This document shows, piece after piece, positions 7,869-16,540 of a DNA stretch of 64,000 nucleotides. Position numbers and translations under genes: made by a program. Source of the DNA: DATGMP01 sp035293565 (GTDB lineage: Bacteria; Pseudomonadota; Alphaproteobacteria; BOG-932; Roseiterribacteraceae). The notes beneath the pieces were generated by a model that searched no databases, was not told where the DNA came from, and saw only the letters and a program-made list of their open reading frames with translations. The stretch is from the NCBI GenBank assembly GCA_035293565.1, contig DATGMP010000134.1, positions 6,331 to 70,330 of the forward strand. The letters run 5' to 3'. Every line of letters starts with the position of its first letter. Within the stretch, counting starts at the first letter, position 1.

Positions 7869-9401
7869 CTACGATCCCGGGTATCCGCCGCCGCCATGCG
7901 CCTTGTCGAGCGCATCATAGTCCGGCGTGAAGCCGCGCTTGGGGATGGCGTCGACGAATTCGACCAGCCGCGGCTTCTTGTAGGATGCGATGTGCTTGCG
8001 GCAATGCTCGATGATGTCCTCGGCGCCGCATGCGGCACCCGGCTTCAGCGCTACGATCGCCTTGACCGACTGTGCCCAGCGCGGATCGGGCACGCCGATC
8101 ACCGCGCAGGCGGCGACGGCAGGGTGTCCGGCGATGCAGCGCTCGACCTCGGCCGGATAGATGTTCTCGCCGCCTGATTTGATCATCCGCAGCTTGGGTC
8201 CGATGAAGGTGATCGTGCCGTCCGCCTCGCGCCGGCCGAGATCGCCCGTATGGTGCCAGGCGCCCACCTGCCGTTTGGCGTTGAGCTCAGGGCGATTGTG
8301 GTAGCCGACCATCATCTGCGCGCCGCGCGCGGCGATCTCGCCGACCTCGCCCGGCGACACCTCCGTCTCGTCCGGCCCCAGGATACGGATCTGCGCCAGC
8401 GGCGAGGGACGTCCATGGCTTCCCGCGCCGCCCGCGCTCAGCGCCAGAAAAGTCAGCATGCCCGCGACTTCCGTCTGGCCGTAGCCGCCTAGAGCCCGAT
8501 CCCAGGGACTCTTGGCTTCACGCACCATCGCGTTCCAGTCCTGCGACCAGCGCATTGCCTCCAGGCTCGACAGATCGAATTTCCCGCCGGCGTTTGCGGC
8601 GACCATCTCGTCGATCATCGCCGGAACCAGAAACATCGAGGTGCAGCGTTCCTGCTCGATCAGCCGACAGGCTTCGGCCGCGTCGAATTTCGGCATGAAT
8701 ACGTTCTTGCCGCCGAGATGCGCGGTCGCGAGGCAGAAGAACATTGTGCCGACATGGAACAGCGGACCCGAATTCAGATAGGTGAAGCCGGGCTCGATCT
8801 GGCGCACCAGCGCGATGCCCATATTGTGCGCGATAATGCCCGTTTGGCTCAGCAAGGCGGCATTGGGCCGGCCATCGAAGGCGGCGGTGTAGAGCGCCAG
8901 CACGGGCGTCGCGGGATCGATCGCGATCTCAGGATCGTGGGCGCTACCGCCATTCAGGAATGCTTGGTACGAATCAGCGCCGTCACCGTCGATCTGGAGC
9001 CAGAGGGCATTGCCTTCTGTCTTGGCGCGCGCCTGGTCCAGCAGGCCGCCGATGTCGCGCGCTTGCCACAGCACGACGCTGGGCGCGAGGTCGTCGACGA
9101 TAAAACCGAATTCATCAGCCGATTGGCGCCAGTTGGCCGGACACAGAATGGCACCGATCTTGGCCGCCGCAATCAGCGTCTCGAGGATGCCGACGGCATT
9201 CTGTCCGAGCCACAGGACCCGGTCTCCCGGCTCGACGCCGCGCGCGCGAAACGCATTGGCCAGCCGGTTGGCGCGGTCATCGAGCTCGGGATAGGTCAAA
9301 CGGGTCGCGCCGTCGACCGCGGCCACGGCCTCAGGCCAGGAGCGGCGATTCTCGCGGAAAACGTCGCCGAGCGTCAGATCGTGCAAATCAGGGCTGGTCA
9401 C
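7869..9401 (-). CDS. AMP-binding (acyl-CoA ligase-like) protein with degenerate catalytic motifs
   Basis: A 510-residue ANL-superfamily protein by overall fold: GYGQTEVAGML, WHHTGDLGRREADGTI and SGGENIYPAEVE are clear. Two sites normally needed for adenylation and thioesterification are altered. The P-loop reads YTAAFDGRPNAALLS instead of (S/T)SGTTG-x-PKG, and the C-terminal A10 motif reads PKRGFTPDYDALDKAHGG with no SGK lysine. The rest shows no decay, so it may be a specialised subfamily rather than a pseudogene. It converges on the FadD3-like gene with 11 bp between the stops. It may act on CoA esters in the same pathway or be non-catalytic; function is unassigned. Confidence 0.8.
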   Translation of the reverse strand: MTSPDLHDLTLGDVFRENRRSWPEAVAAVDGATRLTYPELDDRANRLANAFRARGVEPGDRVLWLGQNAVGILETLIAAAKIGAILCPANWRQSADEFGFIVDDLAPSVVLWQARDIGGLLDQARAKTEGNALWLQIDGDGADSYQAFLNGGSAHDPEIAIDPATPVLALYTAAFDGRPNAALLSQTGIIAHNMGIALVRQIEPGFTYLNSGPLFHVGTMFFCLATAHLGGKNVFMPKFDAAEACRLIEQERCTSMFLVPAMIDEMVAANAGGKFDLSSLEAMRWSQDWNAMVREAKSPWDRALGGYGQTEVAGMLTFLALSAGGAGSHGRPSPLAQIRILGPDETEVSPGEVGEIAARGAQMMVGYHNRPELNAKRQVGAWHHTGDLGRREADGTITFIGPKLRMIKSGGENIYPAEVERCIAGHPAVAACAVIGVPDPRWAQSVKAIVALKPGAACGAEDIIEHCRKHIASYKKPRLVEFVDAIPKRGFTPDYDALDKAHGGGGYPGS

Positions 9402-9512
9402 CTTGGCGTCTCCCCGCGGATTTCGACTGCTGGAACCGCATCTGCTTGCGATTCCGCCTGCAATCTAGCGGGATCAGCTCATCGGGGAATAGCTTCGGTC
9501 GGGAACGTCCCT

Positions 9513-10271
9513 TCAGGCAAGAAGTCCATCGGCCGGATGTGAGCCATGAGTGCTGCGCCCGTCGGGCAGCTTCAGTCGAGCCCGTACGGTTGCGAGTGGC
9601 AACGGCAGAAGCTCTTCATAGCTTTGCAGGATGAGCGGCATTGTCCGTTTCCCACGTTGGTAGGCCTGCCAAAGCTCGCGGATCCGGGCGACACGCATGA
9701 TGACGCTCAGCGCGAGGAAGATCGGCATCGGACGATAGTCCAGCCCCTGCGCGTAGCTGAACGCGACGATCGCCGCCTCGCCGCGCGGCGCCGCCGCGTA
9801 GCCGGTCAGGATATGCCAAAGATCATGCAGCACCGTCAGCCGGTCGCTGAACCATTGGCGCGCGGGGTCGAGTTTGGCGTAATCGCGGGACATGTTGCGC
9901 TGGCTCTCCACCAGTGCCGCCGAGTTGATGCCGCGCTGCCGGCAGAGATCGGCATAGGCGCGGCCGAAACTGCCTTCCGGCAGAGATGCCAACGCCGCAT
10001 GGTCGCTCAGCAGGCGGGGCAGATCGGGACGCGCGGCGAGAATCCGCTGCCCCTCGGGATCGCCGCGGAACCTCTGGAAGAGGCGCTCCTCGCACATTCC
10101 GCCCAGCGCGTCGACGAGCGCGTAGGTTACGTTGAGCACGTCGTCGCCTTGGCGAGAGATCGCGCGAATCATCGCGGCGGCGCGGCGCCATTGCACCGGC
10201 CTGGGCGGAACGGAATTCAGATCCCCGTACAAGACTTGATCGACGTCCGAGCTGACAGCATGCGTGATCAT
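9513..10271 (-). CDS. Coq4-family protein
   Basis: The 252-residue protein carries the Coq4 metal motif HDxxH-x11-E exactly: H149-D150-L-W-H153 and E165 in LTVLHDLWHILTGYAAAPRGE. The surrounding helices (FSDRLTVLHDLWH, AFSYAQGLDYRPMPIF) also fit the family, which acts in ubiquinone biosynthesis on the aromatic ring C1. Here its start overlaps the stop of a TetR-type regulator (ATGA at 10268-10271), and no ubiquinone genes are nearby. A catabolic or redox-cofactor role in the steroid-like cluster is therefore as likely as quinone synthesis. Confidence 0.85.
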   Translation of the reverse strand: MITHAVSSDVDQVLYGDLNSVPPRPVQWRRAAAMIRAISRQGDDVLNVTYALVDALGGMCEERLFQRFRGDPEGQRILAARPDLPRLLSDHAALASLPEGSFGRAYADLCRQRGINSAALVESQRNMSRDYAKLDPARQWFSDRLTVLHDLWHILTGYAAAPRGEAAIVAFSYAQGLDYRPMPIFLALSVIMRVARIRELWQAYQRGKRTMPLILQSYEELLPLPLATVRARLKLPDGRSTHGSHPADGLLA

Positions 10272-10972
10272 GGCGTTTTCTTCCTCCGCTTGGCCTTCGG
10301 CCTCGATGCTTCTTCAGGCGGTCTGCCGAGGACGCCGTAGAACAGCACGGTCGTCATCGTGCGGATGTGGCGCTCGATACCTTCCTCCGAAAATGGATCC
10401 GGCCCGCCGATCTTCCGCGCCAGAGCCGCCTGCGTGAAAAAGGCGGTGGCGCCAGTCTGGATCAGCAGTGCGAGGCTGGGCAGATGGAGGTCGCGTTTCT
10501 CGATCTCGGTCGTCTCTTCGAACCGCGCGAGTCCGGGACGAAGAAACGGGACGACGTAGCGCTCCGCGATATAGTCGAGACGCGGTCCGCCTACGGCAGC
10601 CTCGTATTCGAGGATCCGTTGAACCGCGGGCGCGCGCGCCGTCACTTCGAGAAAGCGGCGCAGACCGAGCTTCATCTTCTCGACCGGATCGGCGAGCGGC
10701 CCCAGATCCTCGAGGCGCCAAGTGTCATTGACTCGGTTGAGGCCGTAATCGATCGCAGCTCGCCACAACGCATCCTTCGATCCGAAGTAATGGTGCACGA
10801 GATTGTGGCTGACACCGACCTGTCGGTTCAGTTCGCGTACCGAAACGCCATCGTAACCGCGCTGCGCGAATGCCTCGAGCGCCGCCTCCAGGATCGTCTC
10901 CTGGGCGTCGGCGGCATTATTGCCCGATAACTTCGTGGCGACCGTTACCTCGCCGCTTTTTCCAGCGCCCAT
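10268..10972 (-). CDS. TetR-family transcriptional regulator
   Basis: A 234-residue regulator with an N-terminal TetR helix-turn-helix (ETILEAALEAFAQRG, then VRELNRQVGVSHNLVHHYFGSKDALW) and a helical ligand-binding C-terminal half. The ATG at 10972 follows AGGGACGGG. A longer reading to a TTG at 11044 would run through the operator cluster and has no ribosome site. It forms an operon with the Coq4-like gene and is divergent from an SDR gene. Three matching pseudo-palindromes lie in the gap, so it probably represses both transcription units and responds to a pathway intermediate. The basic tail (PKAKRRKKTP) is unusual. Confidence 0.87.
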   Translation of the reverse strand: MGAGKSGEVTVATKLSGNNAADAQETILEAALEAFAQRGYDGVSVRELNRQVGVSHNLVHHYFGSKDALWRAAIDYGLNRVNDTWRLEDLGPLADPVEKMKLGLRRFLEVTARAPAVQRILEYEAAVGGPRLDYIAERYVVPFLRPGLARFEETTEIEKRDLHLPSLALLIQTGATAFFTQAALARKIGGPDPFSEEGIERHIRTMTTVLFYGVLGRPPEEASRPKAKRRKKTP

Positions 10973-10983
10973 TCCCGTCCCTG

Positions 10984-11052
10984 CTTGACAGTCGTCAAGA
11001 ACCCGCTTGACACCTGACAAGAACGTACCTTTACTGCTTGTCAAGTGTCAAG
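10984..11052. promoter_or_regulatory. Three tandem TetR-type operators
   Basis: Three 16-bp pseudo-palindromes of the form CTTGAC-N4-GTCAAG lie between the divergent TetR and SDR genes. They are at 10984-10999 (perfect arms), 11006-11021 (right arm GACAAG, one mismatch) and 11037-11052 (left arm CTTGTC, one mismatch). Centres are 22 and 31 bp apart, close to two and three helical turns. Confidence 0.75.
11007..11035 (+). promoter_or_regulatory. Sigma-70-type promoter for the SDR gene
   Basis: TTGACA at 11007-11012 is followed after exactly 17 bp by TTTACT at 11030-11035 (4 of 6 to TATAAT). The -35 box is inside the second operator, and the third operator covers the expected start site, which fits repression by the TetR-type regulator. 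Confidence 0.55.
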
Positions 11053-11096
11053 CAAACGGCTCTGGGCCGCCGAATCGATTCACTAGGGAGGCTTCA

Positions 11097-12101
11097 TTGG
11101 CGTCGTCGGATCCATGCAAGCTGTCGGGTGCCGTCGCTTTGGTAACCGGCGCCAGCCGCGGCATTGGCAGAGGAATCGCTGTCGAGCTCGCCGCCGCCGG
11201 CGCCGCCACTTACATCACCGGGCGCACCGTCACGCCGCAGCCCGGCCTGTTCGGCACGCTGGGCGAGGCGGTGGCGGAAGCCGCCGCGCTTGGCGGCACG
11301 ATAACCGCGCTCCCCTGCGACCACGCGGACGACGCGGCCGTGAGAAGGGTGTTCGACCGGATCGAGGCCGAACATGGCCGCCTCGACCTGTTGGTCAACA
11401 ACGCCACGGCGATGGAGGACTATCACGACTCCATCGGCAAGCCGTTCTGGGAGCTGTCGCCCGCGGTCTGGGACAGCACGATGAATGTCGGGCTGCGCTC
11501 CGCCTTCATCGCATCGCAGATGGCGGCGCCGCTGATGGTGCGGCAGGGCAAGGGCATGATCGTCAATGTCTCGTCGATCGGCTGTGAGGAATATCTGCTG
11601 TCGGTGCCCTACGGCGCCTGCAAAGGCGCATTGAACAAGCTGACCCACGACACGGCGATCGAGCTGACGCCGCATAATGTGGTCGTGACCTCGATCTGGC
11701 CAGGCCTCGTCAAGAGCGAGCCGATGCTGGCCGTGTCCGAGACCAAGCCTGATGGCCGCATGGAGCTGATGGGCGTCGATCTGTGCGTCGCGGAGACGCC
11801 GCGCTTCTCGGGGCGCGCCGTCGTCGCAATCGCGACGGATCCCGACCGGATGCGCTACGCCGGGCAGGCGCTGATCTGTGCCCAGCTCGCGCATGATTAC
11901 GGTTTCACCGACCTGGACGGCAACATGCCGCCGGTCGTGCGGACCAATGCCGACGTATTTACCGGCCTCGACGAGATTCCGCCGCTCTATGCCGGCCTGT
12001 ACAAGGCGACGCTGAGGGCGGGCGAGGTGCCCGGATCGAAGCTCGGCATCCGCCTGGAACGGGACGCGGCCGGAAAACTGCGCACGGCGGCCGTCGGGTA
12101 A
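11097..12101 (+). CDS. Short-chain dehydrogenase/reductase, DHRS1-like
   Basis: A classical SDR of 334 residues. The NAD(P)-binding motif TGASRGIG is at residues 17-24, LLVNNAT follows, the catalytic serine is in VSSIG and the YxxxK pair is Y172/K176 (YGACK). It has a long C-terminal extension compared with 250-residue SDRs, as in the DHRS1 subgroup. The probable start is the TTG at 11097, five bases after AGGGAGG; the upstream reading frame overlaps the promoter and operators. Control by the divergent TetR regulator is strongly suggested by the operator layout. Substrate (a sterol or other secondary alcohol) is unknown. Confidence 0.85.
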   Translation: MASSDPCKLSGAVALVTGASRGIGRGIAVELAAAGAATYITGRTVTPQPGLFGTLGEAVAEAAALGGTITALPCDHADDAAVRRVFDRIEAEHGRLDLLVNNATAMEDYHDSIGKPFWELSPAVWDSTMNVGLRSAFIASQMAAPLMVRQGKGMIVNVSSIGCEEYLLSVPYGACKGALNKLTHDTAIELTPHNVVVTSIWPGLVKSEPMLAVSETKPDGRMELMGVDLCVAETPRFSGRAVVAIATDPDRMRYAGQALICAQLAHDYGFTDLDGNMPPVVRTNADVFTGLDEIPPLYAGLYKATLRAGEVPGSKLGIRLERDAAGKLRTAAVG

Positions 12102-12236
12102 AGCGCGATTCACGAGATCGATGGGCGGCAATCGGCGCCCGGACGACTAGGCCTCTGGCGACGATAGGACGGCTGCCATACCGGGGCGTCCAGCAAGGAG
12201 AAGTCTGCTTTCCGCGGACCGTTCATGGGGGAAATG

Positions 12237-14687
12237 ATGTCAGTACGTTTGACGACGGCGCTATGCGCCACGGCCGCAATGATCGCCTTGACTGCGGGCC
12301 GCCCGGCCGCGGCGCAATCAAACCAGCCCGCCGTTTCGGCCGGATCGGGCCTGGAAGAAATCGTCGTTACCGCACGACGCCGAGAAGAAAGGCTGCAGAC
12401 AGTTCCGCTCGCGATCACCGCCTTCACGCAAGCTGATATCGAGAAGAAGCATGTCGATCAGTTGCGCGACCTGTCGAAGGTGGTGCCGTCGCTGGCGGTC
12501 AGCCAGACGATGTCCGACCCCAACGGTTTCTTCTCTGGCCAGGTCAGGCTACGCGGCCTCGCCGGCACTGAAATCTATTTCGCTGACGTGCCGCTCAGCA
12601 GCACCGACTCCAACACAGCGACCGGTCTGACGCACGGACTGTCTCCAGGCTTCTATTACGATCTCGAAACGGTCGAGGTCGACAAGGGTGCCCAGGGCAC
12701 GCTATTCGGGCGGCCCTCGATCGGCGGCCTCATCTCGATTCAACCGAAGCGCCCGACGAACGCCTTCGAGGGTTATATTCAGACGACGTTCGGCGACTAC
12801 GGCGACAAAGAGAACGAGCTCGCGGTCAACATTCCTATTGTTGACGACAAGGTGCTGGTTCGCGTCGCCGGGCAGATGCAGCAACGCGACGGCTATACGC
12901 TCAATCTACAAGACGGCTCCTATCTCGATGATCGAAACTATTATGCGTGGCGCGCCGGCGTAACGATTCGACCGACCGACGATTTCGAGAATTACCTGCT
13001 CTATGACGGCTATTGGCAGGACTCGCATGGCGGGTCGAACGAGCTCGCCCTGATCAATCCGAAGTTTCCACTCACTGGTCTGAGCGCGAGTTTCAGTCCG
13101 GTGGCGCTGAACTCGCCGTCCTGCCTGTTCACGGTGACGCTCGCCGCCTCGGGCGCCGGCGCGCCGCCGGGAGGATGCGGCATCGGCTATTTCGGCGTCT
13201 TCCCGACCCTGCCGGCCCTGTTAGCCCAGCAGCAGGCGCTCGGCCCGCGGACGATCCTGGGGCGGCCGTCAAGCGAGATCGGCAAGGATTATTTCTACGG
13301 CTTCACCGACATCGCGACCTGGGACATTACCGACAACCTGTCGCTCAAGAACATCGCTGCGGCGCGGGTCTTCAAGCAGCTGGGCGTCGTCGATTACGGC
13401 TCGATCGGCCTGCCGGTCGCCATCTTCGGCTTTCCCGGAAACAATCACGGCTGGAACAACAACGAGGTCCAGTACACCGAGGAGCTGCAGCTTTCAGGCA
13501 AAGCGCTGAGCGACCGGCTGGACTGGCGGGTCGGCGGTTTCCTGCTGTTCGATCATCCGCTGGGTGACACGACCATCGTGCTGGACGGGCTGGGTTCGAC
13601 CATATTCAACCATTACAATGAGAGCTCGCGCAGCCAGGCGGTCTTCGCCCACGGCATTTATGACCTGTCGGACTGGGTCCCGAACCTGCGCTTCACGGCC
13701 GGCTATCGCTATACGTGGGATTACGATTCTCTGAGCGAGAAATCGACGACGCCCGGAGATGGCGTCACGCGCGACGCGACGGGCGTGGCCAACGACTGCA
13801 ACGTTCCGATTCACGACAATAATTGCCGGAGCCAAGTCGACGGCAATTTCAGCTCGTTCGGCTGGAATCTGGGGCTCGATTATCAGTTGACGCAGCAGAC
13901 CCTGCTCTATGTCCGTGCCGGCAACGCCTACCGGCCGGGCGGCTCGGTCCTCGCGGTGCAGGCGCCCTACAATAAGTACCAGCCTGAGCACGTGACCGAT
14001 GTCGAGTTGGGGGTAAAGACCGACTATGAGCTGATCGGCGTCCACGGCCGAACCAACGCTGCCATCTATCACACCGACTACAAGGCCATTCAGGCTCAGA
14101 TCGTGGTCACTATCCCGAGCCAGGTTCCGGGCGGTGTGCCGTCAGTCGCAACGGTCACGGCGAATGCCGCCAGTGCCTATCTGGAAGGCGCCGAGATCGA
14201 GCAGACTTTCAATCTGCCCTACGGCATCGATCTGGCTGCGCAGGGGTCGTATATCTACACGCACTACGACAGCTATCCCCAGTTGTTCGGCCAAGTGGGA
14301 TCACCGCCGTTCCAATATATACCGCTGTTCCAGTTCGCCGTGACGCCGACCTACCACGTGCCGATCGACCCCTCCTGGGGCGAGATCACGGCGTCGATCT
14401 CCTGGTCCTGGTACGGCCATCAATCAACCAGCCCGCTGGCGAACGAGCCGCTCAACTATCAGCCGCATTATCAGAACTTCGACATTCGCGCCGATTGGAC
14501 GAACATCTTCGGACGGCCGGTCGACCTCGGCTTCTTCATGACGAATGTGACGGACAATGTTCATATCGCCGGCGAGATTCCGCTCATGACGACAGCGGGA
14601 TTCAGCTCGGTTTCCTTCAATCCGCCGCGCATGTTCGGCTTCTCGCTCCGATACCGCTTCGAGCCGTCGAACAGCGGACTCTTTTAG
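12237..14687 (+). CDS. TonB-dependent outer-membrane receptor
   Basis: An importer of scarce or bulky substrates across the outer membrane, energised by TonB. A signal peptide (MSVRLTTALCATAAMIALTAGRPAAAQ) precedes the TonB-box-like GLEEIVVTARRREE and the plug domain (VPSLAVSQT, LRGLAG, VEVDKGAQGTLFGRPSIGG). The 22-strand barrel ends with FGFSLRYRFEPSNSGLF. Length about 816 residues. Several ATGs crowd the start; I prefer 12237, after GGGGGAA, over 12225. It is flanked by SDR genes in a catabolic cluster and has no sigma/anti-sigma partner, so uptake of a hydrophobic substrate of that cluster is more likely than siderophore uptake; this is inference. Confidence 0.9.
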   Translation: MSVRLTTALCATAAMIALTAGRPAAAQSNQPAVSAGSGLEEIVVTARRREERLQTVPLAITAFTQADIEKKHVDQLRDLSKVVPSLAVSQTMSDPNGFFSGQVRLRGLAGTEIYFADVPLSSTDSNTATGLTHGLSPGFYYDLETVEVDKGAQGTLFGRPSIGGLISIQPKRPTNAFEGYIQTTFGDYGDKENELAVNIPIVDDKVLVRVAGQMQQRDGYTLNLQDGSYLDDRNYYAWRAGVTIRPTDDFENYLLYDGYWQDSHGGSNELALINPKFPLTGLSASFSPVALNSPSCLFTVTLAASGAGAPPGGCGIGYFGVFPTLPALLAQQQALGPRTILGRPSSEIGKDYFYGFTDIATWDITDNLSLKNIAAARVFKQLGVVDYGSIGLPVAIFGFPGNNHGWNNNEVQYTEELQLSGKALSDRLDWRVGGFLLFDHPLGDTTIVLDGLGSTIFNHYNESSRSQAVFAHGIYDLSDWVPNLRFTAGYRYTWDYDSLSEKSTTPGDGVTRDATGVANDCNVPIHDNNCRSQVDGNFSSFGWNLGLDYQLTQQTLLYVRAGNAYRPGGSVLAVQAPYNKYQPEHVTDVELGVKTDYELIGVHGRTNAAIYHTDYKAIQAQIVVTIPSQVPGGVPSVATVTANAASAYLEGAEIEQTFNLPYGIDLAAQGSYIYTHYDSYPQLFGQVGSPPFQYIPLFQFAVTPTYHVPIDPSWGEITASISWSWYGHQSTSPLANEPLNYQPHYQNFDIRADWTNIFGRPVDLGFFMTNVTDNVHIAGEIPLMTTAGFSSVSFNPPRMFGFSLRYRFEPSNSGLF

Positions 14688-14702
14688 TTCGGAGAGTGCG
14701 GG

Positions 14703-15467
14703 ATGCGCGGGCTGAAAGGCAAAGTCGCGGTGATCGTCGGCGCGGCGACCGGCATCGGCAGGGCGACGGCGCTCAGGCTGGGTGAAGAAGGCGTCGCGCT
14801 GGCGCTGGGCGATGTCAATGTCGGCGGCATTGAAGCGGTGGCGAAGCAGGTGGACGGCGCCGGTGGTCGGGCGGTCGCACGCGGGTGCGACATCAGCGAC
14901 GACGCTTCCGTGAAGGCGCTCGTTGACTTAGCGGTGAAGAGTTATGGCGGCGTCGATTTCATGCACGCCAACGCGGCCGACCTGTCGCTCTGCATGCGCG
15001 ATACCGATGCAGTCGAGGTCCCGCTCGACCTGTTCGACCGCACGATCGCGGTCAATCTGCGCGGACATCTGCTGTGCACGCGCCACGCAGTCCCGGAGAT
15101 GCTGAAGCGTGGCGGCGGCGCGATCGTCTACACTTCGTCGGGCGCCGCCTATGCCGGTGAACCGGAACGCGTGGCCTATGCGGTTTCCAAATCGGGCATC
15201 AACGCGCTGATGCGCCACGTCGCGTCGCGCTGGGGCAAGGCGGGGATCCGATCCAACGCGATCGCGCCCGGCGTGGTGATGACCGAAAACGCTCTCGCCA
15301 ACATGCCCGAGGAGATGCGAGCGGCGATACTGCAAATGGGTCGTAGCACGCGGCTGGGGCGCCCCGAGGACATCGCCTCGATGGTGGCGCTGCTCTTCTC
15401 CGACGACGGCGAATGGATCAACGGCCAAGTCGTCAGCGTCGACGGCGGCGTCACGATGCGGGCGTGA
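14703..15467 (+). CDS. Short-chain dehydrogenase/reductase (classical, 254 aa)
   Basis: A standard-length SDR. The Rossmann motif GAATGIG is at residues 13-19, with HANAAD in place of the usual NNAG and catalytic YxxxK at Y159/K163 (YAVSK). NAIAPG and the C-terminal INGQVVSVDGG are typical. It begins 15 bp after the TonB receptor and is probably cotranscribed with it. Relatives oxidise hydroxysteroids, cyclic alcohols or sugars, so the substrate cannot be fixed; with its neighbours a steroid or terpenoid alcohol is plausible. Confidence 0.88.
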   Translation: MRGLKGKVAVIVGAATGIGRATALRLGEEGVALALGDVNVGGIEAVAKQVDGAGGRAVARGCDISDDASVKALVDLAVKSYGGVDFMHANAADLSLCMRDTDAVEVPLDLFDRTIAVNLRGHLLCTRHAVPEMLKRGGGAIVYTSSGAAYAGEPERVAYAVSKSGINALMRHVASRWGKAGIRSNAIAPGVVMTENALANMPEEMRAAILQMGRSTRLGRPEDIASMVALLFSDDGEWINGQVVSVDGGVTMRA

Positions 15468-15543
15468 GATCGGCGACTTCCATCGGCGTCTAAGCCGTCT
15501 ATGAGGCTGCTGCCGGGGCGGGTTGCCTAAACGTCCGCGTTCG

Positions 15544-15580
15544 CTTAATGAGAATAATTATCACTTGCATTCTCATTAAG
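15544..15580 (+). promoter_or_regulatory. Fur box with a 12-bp inverted repeat
   Basis: TGAGAATAATTATCA at 15549-15563 matches the 7-1-7 Fur consensus TGATAATNATTATCA at all but one defined base. It lies inside a perfect inverted repeat: CTTAATGAGAAT (15544-15555) and ATTCTCATTAAG (15569-15580), spaced 13 bp. The repeat ends in the ribosome-binding AAGGAG of the next gene, so bound Fur would block transcription, and a hairpin could also hide the start region. Confidence 0.8.
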
Positions 15581-15588
15581 GAGCTGTC

Positions 15589-16524
15589 ATGACGTTCAAG
15601 GGATGCACGCTCGCTGCAGCCTGTGCGGCGCTGATGTCAAGTTGCGCTTACGGGCCGACCGCGTTCGCGGACGAGCCGGTTTTCGGGTATGTCTATACGA
15701 CCGATCTACTGCCGCAGGATCGGTACGACATCGAGCAGTGGATCACGGATCGCGATGGACAGGCCTACGGCTACTATCATGCCGTCGAGGGCCGAACCGA
15801 ATTCGAGTATGGCGTCACCGATAATTTCCAGCTCGCGCTTTATCTCAATTACGCCTATGTCGGCGCCGATCATAACAGCGTGCATGGACTGACCGAGGGA
15901 AGCGACATCAAGTCGAGCGCCAATCCGTTCCGCTCATACGGCAATCTTCATTATGACGGCCTCTCGGTCGAAGCGACGTACCGCGTGCTCAGCCCCTATA
16001 CCGATCCTGTCGGCCTTGCCTTCTATGTCGAGCCGGAGATCGGACCGAAGGAATACGGCGTCGAGCTTCGCGGAATCGTGCAGAAGAATTTCTTCGACGA
16101 TCGGCTGGTTCTGGCCGGCAATGTCTGGGTCGAGTTCGAACGCGAGGCGGGGTCGAATCTCGGCGCCGTCGGCGCCGAGGAAGGACCCGCCGGCAACAAG
16201 ACCAACGCGACCTACGCCGAGCTCGATCTCGGCGCCTCGTATCGATTCGCTCCGAACTGGTCGGCCGGAATCGAATTCCGGAATCATCGGGAATATGGCG
16301 GCTATTCGCTGAGCCACAGCGACCAAGACCATACGGCTTATTTCGTCGGGCCGAATATCCACTACGCCAATGAACGCTGGTACGCGACGATCAGCGTCTT
16401 GCGCCAAATCTCGGCAATCGGCTTCACCGACGACCAGAAGGCTGAGATGCTGCATGGCCGACTCTATGGCGACGAGCACACGACATGGGACGGCCTACGC
16501 CTGATCGTCGGCCGCAGCTTCTGA
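15589..16524 (+). CDS. Predicted outer-membrane beta-barrel protein, Fur-controlled
   Basis: A 311-residue exported protein. The signal peptide MTFKGCTLAAACAALMSSC shows a possible lipobox (SSC) at residue 19, followed by TAFADEP. The body alternates short amphipathic strands (FEYGVTDNFQLALYLNYAYVG, split here; LDLGASYRFAPNWSAGIEFRNHR) and ends in IVGRSF, with a terminal Phe as in outer-membrane barrels. It resembles the DUF6662-like barrel proteins; no enzyme motif is seen. AAGGAG precedes the ATG. The Fur box just upstream argues for induction under iron limitation. It converges on a TonB receptor gene with 16 bp between stops. Function unknown. Confidence 0.7.
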   Translation: MTFKGCTLAAACAALMSSCAYGPTAFADEPVFGYVYTTDLLPQDRYDIEQWITDRDGQAYGYYHAVEGRTEFEYGVTDNFQLALYLNYAYVGADHNSVHGLTEGSDIKSSANPFRSYGNLHYDGLSVEATYRVLSPYTDPVGLAFYVEPEIGPKEYGVELRGIVQKNFFDDRLVLAGNVWVEFEREAGSNLGAVGAEEGPAGNKTNATYAELDLGASYRFAPNWSAGIEFRNHREYGGYSLSHSDQDHTAYFVGPNIHYANERWYATISVLRQISAIGFTDDQKAEMLHGRLYGDEHTTWDGLRLIVGRSF

Positions 16525-16540
16525 GCTCCGATATTCGCGG

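Noticed and set aside
10984..11021. KstR2-type operator
   Set aside because: The KstR2 core is CAAG-NN-CTTG with short spacing; here the half-sites are in the opposite order with a four-base centre.
12237..14687. Siderophore receptor with FecI/FecR-type signalling
   Set aside because: No sigma factor or anti-sigma gene is adjacent and no N-terminal signalling extension precedes the plug.
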